Of a DNA stretch of 64,000 bases, positions 13,500 to 25,000 are shown in pieces. The notes under the pieces are model-generated. The model worked only from the letters and a program-made list of their open reading frames with translations, made no database searches and was not told the DNA's origin. Both the position numbers and the translations under genes were made by a program. Origin of the DNA: Aquila chrysaetos chrysaetos (lineage: Eukaryota > Chordata > Aves > Accipitriformes > Accipitridae); the NCBI RefSeq assembly GCF_900496995.4, contig NC_044020.1, forward strand, positions 14,526,001 through 14,590,000, written 5' to 3'. Position 1 is the stretch's first letter, and each line of letters begins with the position of its first letter.

Positions 13500-16400
13500 T
13501 ACAAATGGCATCTATAAATGTCTGATGTTTCTTCTTTATCTGAAAACCCAGACAGGATACTTAATCAAACGTTCTCTTCTGGAGGTACAAAACCGTGTAG
13601 CTCCTGGCCCATCAATCTAAATACAGGCAAGGGGGAAAGCTATTTTGTAAGGTCAGTGCTTCTGCTAATTGATAATTTGGCAAGCTGGTGATGATTATCA
13701 ATGACATGAGAAAAGTGACAGGGTGATATCTTCCACCTACAAAACTGCCTAGGCTCTTAAGAATTCTGCAAATATTCTGAAGCTGCTAGCTCAAAATACC
13801 TCCCTCATTATTTTGAATTTAAATTCCACCCTCAAAGGTATGAGAGCCGCTGAGTATTTTACTACTGATATGGTGAGCCTGTAAATTGTATTCTATAGCA
13901 AATTATGCAGCAATACTTCTGTATAGCATATACAGTAATTAGATATGGAATCCAAGCCTAACATTTGGCCTTAAGGAGTTTAATTCAGTTGATTGTAGTG
14001 TTGGTGGGAAAACAAATTCCATAATGGAGGCTGAGATCTGATGTCCCCCACAGTATTTGAGTATTCAAATACAAGGTTTTGGGAGAAGTCCATTTCTAAT
14101 ATTCACACTAATTTATCCCTTTAATGGGCATGCTTGGACACCAGTACAATTGTAGGTTAAACAAAAGGAAAACAGGATATTAAAGGATCCGATGGGTCTC
14201 ATCCAAATTTTGTGTGAATCTCTCTACTGGCTTTCGTGGAATGTGGCCCACTGTAGAAATACTTCTTGAATTCTTTTTGTTGGAAACACTGACAAAAATT
14301 AATATGCCCCTAAAGTGAAACAGACCTGGGAAACAAAACAAAACTCAGCCTCTTATAATTGTCCAAGCCAAAGGAAATGCAGAAGCTAAACATATACTAT
14401 GAGAATGTGAGAGAAGATTTATGCTTTCAGCTTTAATATTTTAAAGTATAAATAACAAAGATAAGGTAATGGTGGTCTATCTGCTAATTAGAACAGTGCT
14501 GGAGACATACTGAAAATGGAAATTTTAAATGTTCAGAGCCTTACTGGATTTTAGACAGGGCATATTTGAAAGAGGTGATTTTTAGAATGGTCCAGGTTGC
14601 ATTGGGACTATGATGCTGGAGTTCAGTTGCAGCAGTTCACCCCTAAAAGCTGGCTTCTTTAGAGCTGCAGTGAGTTCTGAGTGTGCAACCATAAGTAGCA
14701 GAAATAAGGCCTTTAGGAATCAAGTCTTAATAGAAAAATCTGGTAGGATACACCTCCAGTGGGGTAAATTCACCTTAAAATGGATGTAACTATTCTCAAG
14801 GCCCATTTATGGATCTGTTATACCTCTTTAAATATGTTTGCTAGCTGATTGGTAACTTGTACAGTTTAACAAGTATGTTGCATTCTAGAGTGAAAGGATA
14901 AGTAAATTGGGAGGTTACTGAGGTGTACCTCTTGTTGAAGTAACAGCCCTAAATAGAATGGAAGTGTGAAAAATTCACTGTGAAACAGTTTTTTTGAAAG
15001 CTCAGACAAGCCACCGTTCACTGGGAAGGAACTGCTCCTTACTGAATAGCATTTTCCTTTGCTATTTTAATTTGTGTGGAATTGTTTCCACTGTGAAGGT
15101 ACAGAATGATGTGATTTTTGCAGTAATATTGCTGGTTTTGCAGTGTCATGCAAATGGCAATTGCCAGGATATAAAAATGGGATCCTGGAAGTCATCCTGA
15201 AAAGCATCATGAAAAATATTTTGTCTGTTTGTATGCATTAACTGCAATTATTCAATTGATGCTGATTCCTAGCTTGCAGGCTGATTTCTTTTTTTTTTTC
15301 TCTTTTTTTTTTTTTTTTAGGTTGAAGTTATTCTGGGTACAGTGCTATTGTGGGAAATCCTCGCTCTTCAGGCTGAGAGTAGTTTTGCTGCTGACTTAAA
15401 TTATGCCTGTCAATTTAGCTTTTAAATGTAATGAGCTTAATCCTGTAGGAAGGCAGTACTTTGCATGAAAGAGGACATAAAAATTCAGTTTTTCTATGGA
15501 AAACAGTACTGTTTTAGTTGGACTGTCATAGTAAGTATTGAAAGAATACGTTTATTTGGGGAGCAAAACAGCTTCTAGAAACCTGCTTTTTGGAACGCAA
15601 CAACAAGCATTTATGTAGATTTTTTTAATGTGTTTTTTTCTTTTTTTTTAAAGAACTTGAATTTTAGCCTCTGTTTTCCACTTCTTAGCAAGGAAGGCCT
15701 GAAAATGTATTTGTTCTGAATTCCTTTCCAGTTGTGGTTTGCAGCATAAGGTACAAAGTCCAGAACTGTGATTTGAACAGGTGGAGGCCCTATGTGCCTG
15801 CTTGCCCCTGGTAAGTAATCAGCACTCAGACCTCTCAGTACATGCTACTATTGAAATTGTGCTGGAAATAGTTTCTGGACAAACACCAAAACCCCTGAGG
15901 GTTTAAGTCAAGGAAAATCCCTCTTACCTTGCAAGTAACTTGCAGGAATAAATGTAAAATGAAGTCTGCATCAGATCACTCTAGCTTACTGCGGTACACA
16001 GTGGTTAGAAAGAGGAACATATGATCTATTCCTCCACTGCATACATTCCAGAAAAATGTATGTGTTGAGTTTATTTATAGGCACTTCTGTGGTGCTCCTA
16101 TTGCAGTATCATTTCATTGCTCTTGGGGCATTCATGCCTTTAATGGAAAAGGACAGATGTTTTTCCTCATTAGAGTTTTGCAAGTGAGGACACATCACTG
16201 AAATTCATCTTAGGCCTAAATTGTTACTCTAACTAAAATAATTAGGTTTTCTTCTAAAGAATGCCACTGTTCTGCAGCAGTTCTTGGCAGGTTTCTTAAT
16301 AGAAATGAAACAGAATGTACTATTAATGTTTCTTTAACTGCATTGAGTATTAAATGTGAAATAAAATTGTGAAAATACTCTGCTATGCATAGTTTTTCTG

Positions 16401-17025
16401 ACTTGCAGCAGTGTTTATATAGACATTTGCTTATTCTGGTTAAGGACATGTGATGGGGAGTACAGCTGCTTGGAAAATATTAATCCCTTTAGTGGCCTGC
16501 TTCTCTCTGTCCCCCAAATGCTGATGACAACAAAAAGAATTTTGCTCTTAACAAGCAAATTCTTTTGAAAGCTTAATTCAGAAAAAAGAGTATCTTAACC
16601 ATAATTTTTTAAGTGAAATAATAAAAAATTGTGCCAAGTAAAGTTCTAATTTAAAACTTTATTACTGCCCTCTGTCCCTGCAGTCCCTCATAACCCCAGG
16701 ATGTAGTTCAGGCTTTTTGTTGGCTGGACTGCTGTGCAGTACATCATGACAAGCCAGAGTCAGCTGAAAAACTGGGCCTCCAAAGACCGATGTTTTGAGG
16801 CATTTGTCCTAGAAATTTTGTGAGGCAATTTCTTAACATTTCTGAAGGTACGTTTTTCAGATGAAACAACTCTATTTTATTTTTGTGATTGTTTTGGTCC
16901 AAAAAGTTAGCAGTTCTCAAAGGAAAAGATTATTTTCATGGGGCAGGGGGAAGTCTTGCTGAACACCTGATTTTTCTATATCAGTTTTTCTAACTGGAAT
17001 TTTTGGTTATCCCAAGAAGAAAGTT
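13500..17025. other. Non-coding stretch with a long pyrimidine tract
   Basis: No gene is supported. The main landmark is the T-rich tract at 15285-15318 described separately. A second acceptor-like site lies near 15731 ('ttcctttccag'), and a consensus donor gtaagt lies about 80 bases further on. The interval between them is open in one frame but resembles no known protein. A T-rich patch lies at 15618-15652. Confidence 0.6.
15285..15320 (+). repeat. 34-nt pyrimidine tract ending in AG (acceptor-like)
   Basis: An uninterrupted pyrimidine tract that includes a T16 run (15303-15318) ends in AG at 15319-15320, and a branch-point-like tgctgat lies just upstream. It looks like a strong plus-strand splice acceptor. 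The following sequence is open for 34 codons from the first base and stops at 15423-15425. An open stretch of that length has roughly a one-in-five chance of arising randomly, so the tract may equally be a simple repeat. Confidence 0.5.
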
Positions 17026-17027
17026 AA

Positions 17028-17100
17028 GAAGCCTGAGGTCCTAATCCCACTCCTGCTGCTGATTTGATGCTTAAAATCAATTTGATTTATCTTATTTTTA
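17028..17100 (+). repeat. Possible MIR-like SINE fragment
   Basis: 'ggtcctaatcccactcctgc' followed by 'tgctgatttgatgcttaaaa' follows the order of the MIR tRNA-related region and start of its core ('gggttcgaatcccggctctgcc ... tgtgtgacctt'). Divergence is high and the 3' core cannot be followed, so this is a weak call. Confidence 0.3.
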
Positions 17101-17104
17101 GATA

Positions 17105-19690
17105 ATACCATTAAGCCACTGACTGGAGAAAAAAAGCAGTATAAAGATTTAACTCTTCACAGAACTTTGCATACTTGAAACACTATACATAATTTTTAAT
17201 GTTATCTTTGCTAATATTTTGGGCCAAAATTATCTCTGCAATATAATCCAAAATGAGAACAGGAAGATAATTTAGAAAAAATGTTGTAACTGTCAAGTCT
17301 TTAATCTACATTATTAGTACACCATGTGTGGTCTCTCTGAAAACTTAAAGGCAAGCTGAAAGCTTTGACTCTCATAACTCATATGTACAATGAGTATGTC
17401 TTCTGGTGTATGTTTTATAAAGTTTTTGCCAGTCTTGAAAATGTTGCAACTTGCAAAAGAGCCTGAAGCTAGAAAGAACATGCTAAGTAAAGAATAGAGT
17501 GGAAATTCAGAGAAACTCACAGGAATAGGAGAAATCTGATCCTGGAGAGCTTTCTGGTAATCCAGTCTGAGGAGAAGATGTATGACTCCTCAAAGCCAAA
17601 GTTGATAGAAATCAACTATTCAGAGTGGAACTCCACTGAGCAAAAAGAACAGGAAAATAACTGATATGAGGGGAGAAGAAACTTTTTTGGTCAAAGAGGT
17701 GAGCGACAAAGCTTTCCCTGGCTCTGCTGAGCTGTTGTGGGGATACTGTCTATGACCAAGGCAGTGAAAAGTTGCAGGGGTAGGTGAGCCTCAAAGAGCA
17801 AGAGATGGGAGAAAAACTGATTGCCGTGTTGAAAGGTAGCTGAGATGAAACTGCCAAGGATGAGCTTTCTTGAGTTTGCTCTGAAGTAGATTTTTTCTTA
17901 CCTTTTTGTTGTGTTTTCAATTTTGTAATAAGGATACTAGATTTTACTCTGTGAGAATTAACTTGGCTTATTTTTGCCTTTCTGTTGCTATAAGAGAGGT
18001 TTCAAGGGAACCTTGTTGGTCATGAGGACTCTTGTTGTGGGCAGTCAGAGTCCTGAGAACTCGAAGTGCCAAGTATGAGGAAAAGACCTCCTTGACACAT
18101 GTGGGCCTGTGCCCTTTTGGCTAGCAGGATACAGTGGGAAGATTGCTTCTGATGGTCAAGTAGACCCTCACCAGTGTAACATGCACACTATTGGCTCACA
18201 CCAGGAATAAACTTTGTTTATCCCTATTGAAAATGCTCTGTTTCTAACCCTGGGCAACTAAATGATAACAACTATCATTTAGCCCAAACTTTGGAGTTTT
18301 GATGTATTTAAATACAAAATGGGTATCACAGACGTACTGGAAGTTTATATTCCCTTCCACATGCTTCTTGTGATGCTATACTAGGGAGAAATCCCTTTTG
18401 AAGGCAGAAGGGTTTCTGTGTCCAGATGTTATGAGGAGTTTATGTGCATTGTTTAGTTATAGGGAAAAAAGAATTTGCTCATTGATATCTCATAAGCCAA
18501 CTCTTTTGTGTTAGCAGTGTTGTAAGCGCAGAAGACAAGTACATTAAAATTACAAACTATAGCCTCCCTATAAAATTGGTACTATTAGTTATAAAGCTCA
18601 GACTTAAGAACCAGATGTTATGCTCATTCATTCTGGTTGGGTGGGTGACTCTAGGAGTCTTGAGTCTGATGCGTTGGCCATTGAATTCAAACTTAGTGGA
18701 GCAGTTTTACTGCTGTATGAGAAACTTTCTTGGCAACCTAAGAATTACTTCATTTCTAGCACGTGGGATGCCCCCCACACCAAGAAAGAAAAACCTACTG
18801 ACTGCATTCTTTCTGCACGGAAACAGAAGAGCAGGGGAGTGTTCATGGCTAGAGTGATATGTCCTGATTATTGAAGGTTTCCATGCATTCGTCTACCTAT
18901 ATGTAAGCTAGTGTTACAATTCTCAGGTCTTCAGAAACTCACCAGAAATGGGCTATTGAAACTGCTTTGATGGGAGGCATTAAAGTTATAAGAAGCAGTC
19001 TTGGTCAGTAGATGATACTCTGGTTTCCAACTCAGAACTAAATATCTCAGTATGTTGTTGGGGGACAGACTGAGTCAAACTGTTGGTAGGGGATACAGTG
19101 CTGGGGGAGAAACAGTCCGTTGGCCGAGTTGTAAAACTGAGCTTATAACGTTTTTCTTTGGCGTAGCAGTGTAATATCTTGATGAAGGGAGAAAATTCTA
19201 GTTCACTTATTTATGTTTTGTCTAGTTAAAACTGTTCCTGCATTTTCCTCCTCCTTGTGCTCTTTGTACCCAGTTGTTTGGTTCTGTCTTGCTAAACAAT
19301 TCTTCTGTTGCTCTGTTGCATCTGTTTCAGTGGTGACTGGTGTGATTCCTATGTGTCTGTGAAATGCCTTGAAACTCTCTACAGTGCGAGGTAGCGTGTA
19401 ATGCAAGATGTGTTTAGAATAGGGGTTTAGGTATGTTGTCAGTTCAACCGTCTCCCTCCTTATTGCAAAAACTCCTATCAATTCAAACTTCTACACACTT
19501 CAGATTTGAAGAGCAGTTTTTGTTCCTTGTACGTAATGGGTATTTGGAGGACGTTACAGTTACACATCAGTGATTATTTCCTTTTGGAGTACTTTCAGAG
19601 ACCTCAAACAAGAAAATCAACTGTAACATAGACATGTGCCTAGTAGGAGTTTTACCAAGACCACCAGCTCATTTCCCAGAGGTCATCAAA
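17105..19690. other. Non-coding stretch, no gene seen
   Basis: Unique AT-rich sequence with no recognised gene. An imperfect hairpin at 18252-18285 is listed separately. Two overlapping frames at 18576-18874 (93 and 84 codons) share the same DNA and show no domain or membrane pattern that suggests a real protein. Confidence 0.65.
18252..18285. repeat. Hairpin with 10-bp stem and short outer stem
   Basis: Arms ctaaatgata (18258-18267) and tatcatttag (18273-18282) are exact reverse complements with a 5-nt loop acaac. Outside them ggg (18252-18254) can pair with ccc (18283-18285) across a 3-nt bulge. It may be chance in AT-rich DNA. Confidence 0.7.
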
Positions 19691-19704
19691 TGGCTTTCAA
19701 AGCA

Positions 19705-19798
19705 TGTGCTGCCTTGGACTGGTTTTGAACCATTGACTTAGGGTGGAAATATTTCATATCCATTACTAATCCCCTGAGCCAGTTAGCCTCCCACCCCC
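19705..19798 (-). repeat. tRNA-derived SINE head, minus strand
   Basis: Read on the minus strand, tggctcagggg (complement of 19771-19781) matches the Pol III A box and ggttcaaaacc (complement of 19721-19731) matches the B box, about 39 bases apart, as in tRNA-derived SINEs. The element begins near 19798 with 'gtgggaggctaac', and its body continues leftwards, perhaps to about 19640. Differences from a cloverleaf and the lack of flanking processing signals show it is not a functional tRNA. The SINE family is not identified. Confidence 0.65.
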
Positions 19799-19799
19799 A

Positions 19800-21080
19800 T
19801 GGTCATTATTTTTAAGGAAAATCAATTTAAGTGCAGAAATTCAGCTTTGTGGTCTTTCACTTAGGTCTCTAGCATTCTGTGCTATGTCATGGAACCTTTT
19901 TGAAGTCTGGGAAAAATGTAAAATAATCAGGAGACTGCAAAGGGTTGAAGCTTGCTTTTCTATCTAAACTGCAGCAAAAAAAAAAAAAATCATATATTTA
20001 ACTAGCAAAAATGGCTGATAACATTGCATGCTAATTACAACTTTCTCAGTACTGCTTCAATTCTGTTGCTCCTCTCCAGACTTGCTGGGCTATTTGGTTT
20101 CAAGGGTTTGCCTGGTTTTTGTTTTTAATTTCTGTTAAAGTGTAGAAAGAACTGTGCTCTGCAGCTTAGTGTTGTGTATAAAGCAATATACTAGTTCCCT
20201 TTGAATCTCACAGGGAGCATTTTCATCTGATGGGTTGGAGGAGCAATAAAAACTTGTCAAAGGATGTGCATGTCTAATCATTGCAAAGTGTAGACTTCAG
20301 TAAGAGATTGACAGTTGGGGTATTTTTGATGAAAATAAAATAGCTGAAGAATGATTTAATAGTTGAGATAATATTCCCAGTGCTGACAATTTTTGCTGTG
20401 TTCAGTAGTACTTGGTGTTGACATAACTCTTCTTCAGCCCAGAATGTTACCATGTACTTGCAGAAATACCAGTGGTGATTTCGCTTCAGAGGATTACGTA
20501 TTTGTGGCAGTTGTCATCTTTCCAGAGACAAGCAGATCTGACGACCACTTATGTGTATACCTCAAGTCTCCCTGACTGCTACTTCTGCATTTTCTTCCCA
20601 ATAAAGATCATGAAGCTGGCACTTCAAGTTACCTCAGTATTTCAGGTAGCTACATCCTTGAATATGAAGGTGGAAAAGGAACTGCAAAAGTGTGTAGAAC
20701 AATATTATGGGAACTTGACACACTGTCTGGAAAATATGTCTGGAAAGCTGTGGGTTTCCTTTTTACTCATATGTCTCTAAGTGGATTTGCTTTATTGCAA
20801 TGCCAATAAATAATTTAAGCCATTTATATTAGACAGCTTGTGATCCCATCCATTAGGCTAGGTTTTTTTTCTGTTTTGGTAGAAATTTGCTTTTTTTTAT
20901 CTAGTAGTTCTGTCATGGATAGCAATCCTCTACAGTTTTTTTTTTAGTCTTAATTGGATGGATGTCTTGTGCCTTACCAATGGTCTTGTAACCTCTGCTG
21001 AGTAGAGCACCCATAAGAGTCTGTTACCATCTGTAATGGAAGAGATGAGTAGTCTTGTTGCCATAGTACGCAAGATAGGA
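19800..21080. other. Non-coding stretch, no gene seen
   Basis: Contains an A14 run at 19976-19989 and no supported gene. A plus-strand open frame running to 20780 ends in a segment (about 20652-20780) of coding-like composition, with KVEKELQKCVEQ and a glycosylation-type NLT. Its acceptor lacks a good pyrimidine tract and there is no convincing donor, so it is not called as an exon. Confidence 0.55.
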
Positions 21081-21082
21081 AA

Positions 21083-21178
21083 GTGGGAGTTTGTTCCCAG
21101 TTCTACTAAAGATTTCAGGAGTAGTCTTCAAGCTCTTTCAGTATCTGAACCTCTTTATTTGCAGAATGGGTGTAGGAT
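21083..21178 (+). repeat. MIR-like SINE fragment
   Basis: The order 'ttcccagttctactaaa ... tcttcaagctcttt ... tgaacctctttatttgcaga' followed by 'atgggtgtagga' follows the MIR consensus through tRNA-related part, core and 'cctcagtttcctcatctgtaaaatgggga' block. Divergence is high, as expected for an element spread in early amniotes. It lies about 650 bases upstream of the motif-rich block at 21.83 kb. Confidence 0.6.
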
Positions 21179-21294
21179 CTTTACTTTCTAGAAAGTTTAG
21201 AAAAGCTTTCTGGATAGAGGTTAGGAAACTGTTCAAGAATGCTTGCTCTTGAGAATCTTTTCTGGAAATTGCTCTATCATTGCAAAATACAAGG

Positions 21295-21451
21295 TTTTTT
21301 TTTTTTTTTCCAAAACTGATATTGCTATATATTGACCTTACAACATTTTGTTGCTTGCCTGTATTTTTTGCTTTTTTTCCCTACTTGGTAACATCTTGAG
21401 GATCAAGAGATAACAGTATCATCCCCAGCATCTGATTTTTTTTTTTTTTTT
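21295..21451 (+). repeat. Paired poly-T tracts (T15 and T16)
   Basis: T15 at 21295-21309 and T16 at 21436-21451 are separated by about 125 bases of unique sequence. They may be decayed A-tails of minus-strand retroposons or intronic T tracts. No recognisable element body adjoins either run. Confidence 0.8.
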
Positions 21452-21718
21452 GGTAGCTTGTTCTGTTTTGTAACAGTTCAAAAGCAGTGTTTCCCCACCA
21501 CCATCCTTCTTCAGTAGTGACTAAATGATGGGGTGGTTCTAATTGTTTCTTCACCTCACCTAAAGCATAAACTTTGCTCATGTCTAAAGCAGGATCTTTC
21601 ACCATCCAACAAATGGTCTAATTTGTTATGACAGATTTTATGTTTCTATCCAAACTGCAAATTCACCATTTTCCTCTTCCTCTTCACACACTCAGAGCAA
21701 TGCACACGGTTCTCATTT

Positions 21719-21740
21719 GTCTATATATACATATATATCT
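21719..21740. repeat. Short AT microsatellite
   Basis: A degenerate TA/TATATACA run ('tatatatacatatatatc') of about 20 bases. Nothing else is associated with it. Confidence 0.8.
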
Positions 21741-21829
21741 GTCAGGTTCATTTCTGCTATATTTGTCATAGTTGTCGTCTCTGGAAATGCTAGGATAATC
21801 TATTCTGGTTCTGGGATGGTGAGGAAAGA

Positions 21830-22030
21830 GGAGCTTTATTAGCTCTTTTGAGTGAGAGACAATGCATCAAAGTCGCGTTGTGACAATAAAAATGCGCTAG
21901 CATTCCTGGTGGCTCTAGCTATGTCTAAATATAGCTTAAAAGCCTATGCAAGATTTGTGGCGAGCTAATTAAAGACAGTATGGCGGAAAGCACTAAAAAG
22001 CTGCCAGTCCCAAGGGAAAGTAAGTTATCT
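21830..22030. promoter_or_regulatory. Candidate conserved enhancer block
   Basis: Five CpGs survive between about 21873 and 21985 in strongly CpG-depleted DNA. Motifs include a perfect MEF2 site ctaaatatag (21925-21934), the homeodomain core taatta (21966-21971), a Hox/Cdx-like caataaaa (21884-21891) and an octamer-like atgcat/atcaaag region near 21862. No frame is convincingly coding. Dense distinct motifs, CpG retention and lack of repeat text are typical of vertebrate conserved non-coding enhancers. No alignment was available, so conservation is inferred, not seen. Confidence 0.35.
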
Positions 22031-22034
22031 CAGT

Positions 22035-25000
22035 GTTTGCAGTGTTCTTTGGTATTCCTGTTTACCATGTAACTCTTAATTACTGCAATTAGGGAATTGT
22101 TTGAAATCTGAAGACTTACTTTAGGGCCTGACCTCTCAGTGAGCTGTGTGTAAGCAGATGGATCCTGCTACTTCATATGGCTCCCCTGAATTCCACAGGC
22201 TTATTGACAACTCAACATAACTTCGTTGCTGGTTCAACACTTCTGTTAGCTGAGCAAGTTCTGAAAGGCCATTGTTGTGCTATCCTGATTTAAAAGCTCT
22301 TTTGTATTTGTTACTGTCTTAGAGAATCTTGTTTTGCCTATTTTACCTTCTAGATGAGGTACAAATATGTGCTATTCCCTCTAGTAAATTCCTGTTGGCA
22401 GTATTTTCCTTGTTGTTTATGTTGATTAGTGTTTAGATCTCTGACTTTTAGCTGAGTAGGAAAGTAGCTAAAGTGCAATCAGATCTCTGACTTGGTCAAT
22501 TCAGTATGTTGCTGTGCATTTGGATTTGATGGAGGGATGTGAATGCAGTTGTGAACCCACAGTCTGTTCCAAAGCTCAGTGAAGACAAGGATTTTGAATC
22601 TTTAGTCAGCTTCTGTCATGATCAGTGAAAATTAAACCTACTTTCTTCTGTAAGAGGAAGAACTCTTCTGTAAAGACTATATTTCTGAGTGGTTTTTTTC
22701 TGACTTTCATGGTTAAATGCAGTAAGATACTCTTAAGGTACCTACAATTTTTTTTAGATTTGGATAGCTGCTGAAATAAAAAGCCAAAATACCTGAGGAT
22801 AGCTATTCTCTACTCAGGGCAATATGTGAATAAAAGACTAAATGAAGTAGGAAGGAAAGGTTGTATATCCACATAGAGCTTCTCTGGTTACCCTATCTGA
22901 TTTCCACAGGCAAATCACAGTGTCTTCTCACCCTTTGCACAGTTTCAGGTTTGTTTCCCATGTGACCAGAGTAAGAGTGAGCCACTTCCAGCTATCTCTG
23001 CTGCAAGAAGGCAGTGGGAAAAGCTCCAGCCTGGCTTTAGAAAGCATGCTATAGATATGTCAGTTGTCAGCAGCTTCCTCTCCTCTGATACCCTACTCCT
23101 CTCAGCCCTAGAAAGCCCTTTCCTGAGTATGCAGTAGTGTCTGTTCTCTCTCAAGCAAATGCAACTGTTGTCAGAAGCCCTGGAAGGGAGATGATCCTGT
23201 CTGTTGCCCTGATGGGCTGTTGGGGTAAATGGAAGGAGTTCCTCTGAAGTCACTGTGGCTTTGCTGATTTACATGCAAATAATTTGTTGACATATTTTCA
23301 TAGACTATTTCCATGTTGTGTCTGGAAATAAGAATGATTAATATGTGTGTCATATTTCCTGCTGATACTTGCTGACTTCACCTCTTGTGTTCTAGTTATG
23401 GTAATCTTCTCCCTGCAAGACTAAGCTGTTGTAACAATTTTCCCTTTTCTCTTAGTTTTTCTGAGTTAAATGATCTCCTACAATAAGGGCATTTTTGTTA
23501 GGACTACAGAATGTTTTATCCCCAGTCTTTTCTCTTTCTTCCAGAAGCTGCTGATTTGTGTTGTTTCTTACCCTTTTGCCTCTTCTCTTCTTGGTTTATG
23601 CCTGCTAAATCCCACTTTGCATTACTGTCGTGAAACAGCAGAAGCTGTGCCTGTTCTGAGTCACCAGTGTCATCCTCTTTTATTGTATCGTTCAGAACAC
23701 TGAAACAAATGGTGAAAATTTTTTGGTTGATGTTTCACTTCACTCAGCGTAGGGTCCATTGCTTACTCTAATGTTCTTCTTGCTGTACTTCAGGGCCCAA
23801 ATAAGTATCTAGATTGACTTTCCTGTTCCAGCATTCCTCTACAGTCAATAGTACTTCGAGAGGAAGTCTTTATTCCAAAGTAGGATGAATAATCCTCAGG
23901 AGGTGCCTACCTCTCTTAAACTGAAATCTAGGACAGCTGTCATCCTATGGCGGGGGGGAGAGAAGGGCACATGTCTGGGATTTCACACGGTAGGAAAATC
24001 CTGTGAGAGCTGTTGCCATAAGAAGTGAGTGAAAGGCCATAGTGTGGATCAGGATGCACAGAACCATTTCAGCTGTTTTCCAGTTTTGAGGTACCAAGGT
24101 GAGGCACTTCATTATTTTGGGGAAGGTGCTTATAAGGTTTCCCTGAATATAATAAGAGTTTATATCGCTCTGCATGTAGTCTTGCTTATAATAAAGATAA
24201 AAATGCAGGGAGAAATTGCTGATTGTATAATCAGGAGTTACAGCATGCTGTGAGTGCTTAGCACTTGGGTCTCCTTAGTCTGCTCCATGTGAGACAGAAG
24301 CATTGCTGGCTCTCATGGCCAAAGGGTGTTGCTGTGTTTGAACAGAGCATGCAGTGTGAATAATAGCAGGAAATGAGGAACAAAGAGCATTTGAACTTCT
24401 GATAAGCAGTTCAGCTATGCACCAAAATGTAAACATTTGGCAAAACTGTCTGGTGCACATGTTTTGTATTTCAAAAGATGAGTTACAATTTCTAAAAGCT
24501 TAAGGGCTTTGATGTTCTCCAGTTCCTTCAAGATGAATTCCTCCTAAATGAATCTGTGAGGAATGGATTCTCTCTTCTAAGAACTTATGAAATATTTTGG
24601 AATTTTTACTTTTGTCTTTACTAAAGCAAAGTGTTGGGATGTGCGAAACAAAAAAAAATAGAAATATACAGAGAGTATCCAGGTTAAAGCTTACCAAAAG
24701 TTCCAGAGTTCTTGGCTGAAGACAGTTTCCATACAAACAACAGAAATTAAAATTAAAAAAGAGAATATTAACTGTCCAGGATCACTGGTCCTTGATCAAG
24801 TAAAACTACACGTACAACAATTTTGCTGAATAAGTTATGAATGCATCAAGTCCTTGCTGTCCTTCATAGGAGGAATTGGAGAAAGGTCTACCCAATGTTC
24901 ATGGAAAAAAAACCCCCACAAGAATATTTCACATTGGTTATTTTCTCCATGAGGAAGCACTTTAAGACTAAAACAAAACAACATTGCCTGACTCTAGTGC

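Noticed and set aside
15732..15815. Possible internal exon between ttccag and gtaagt
   Set aside because: The donor is a good match and one frame is open, but the exon is short enough for this to be chance and the product matches no family I know.
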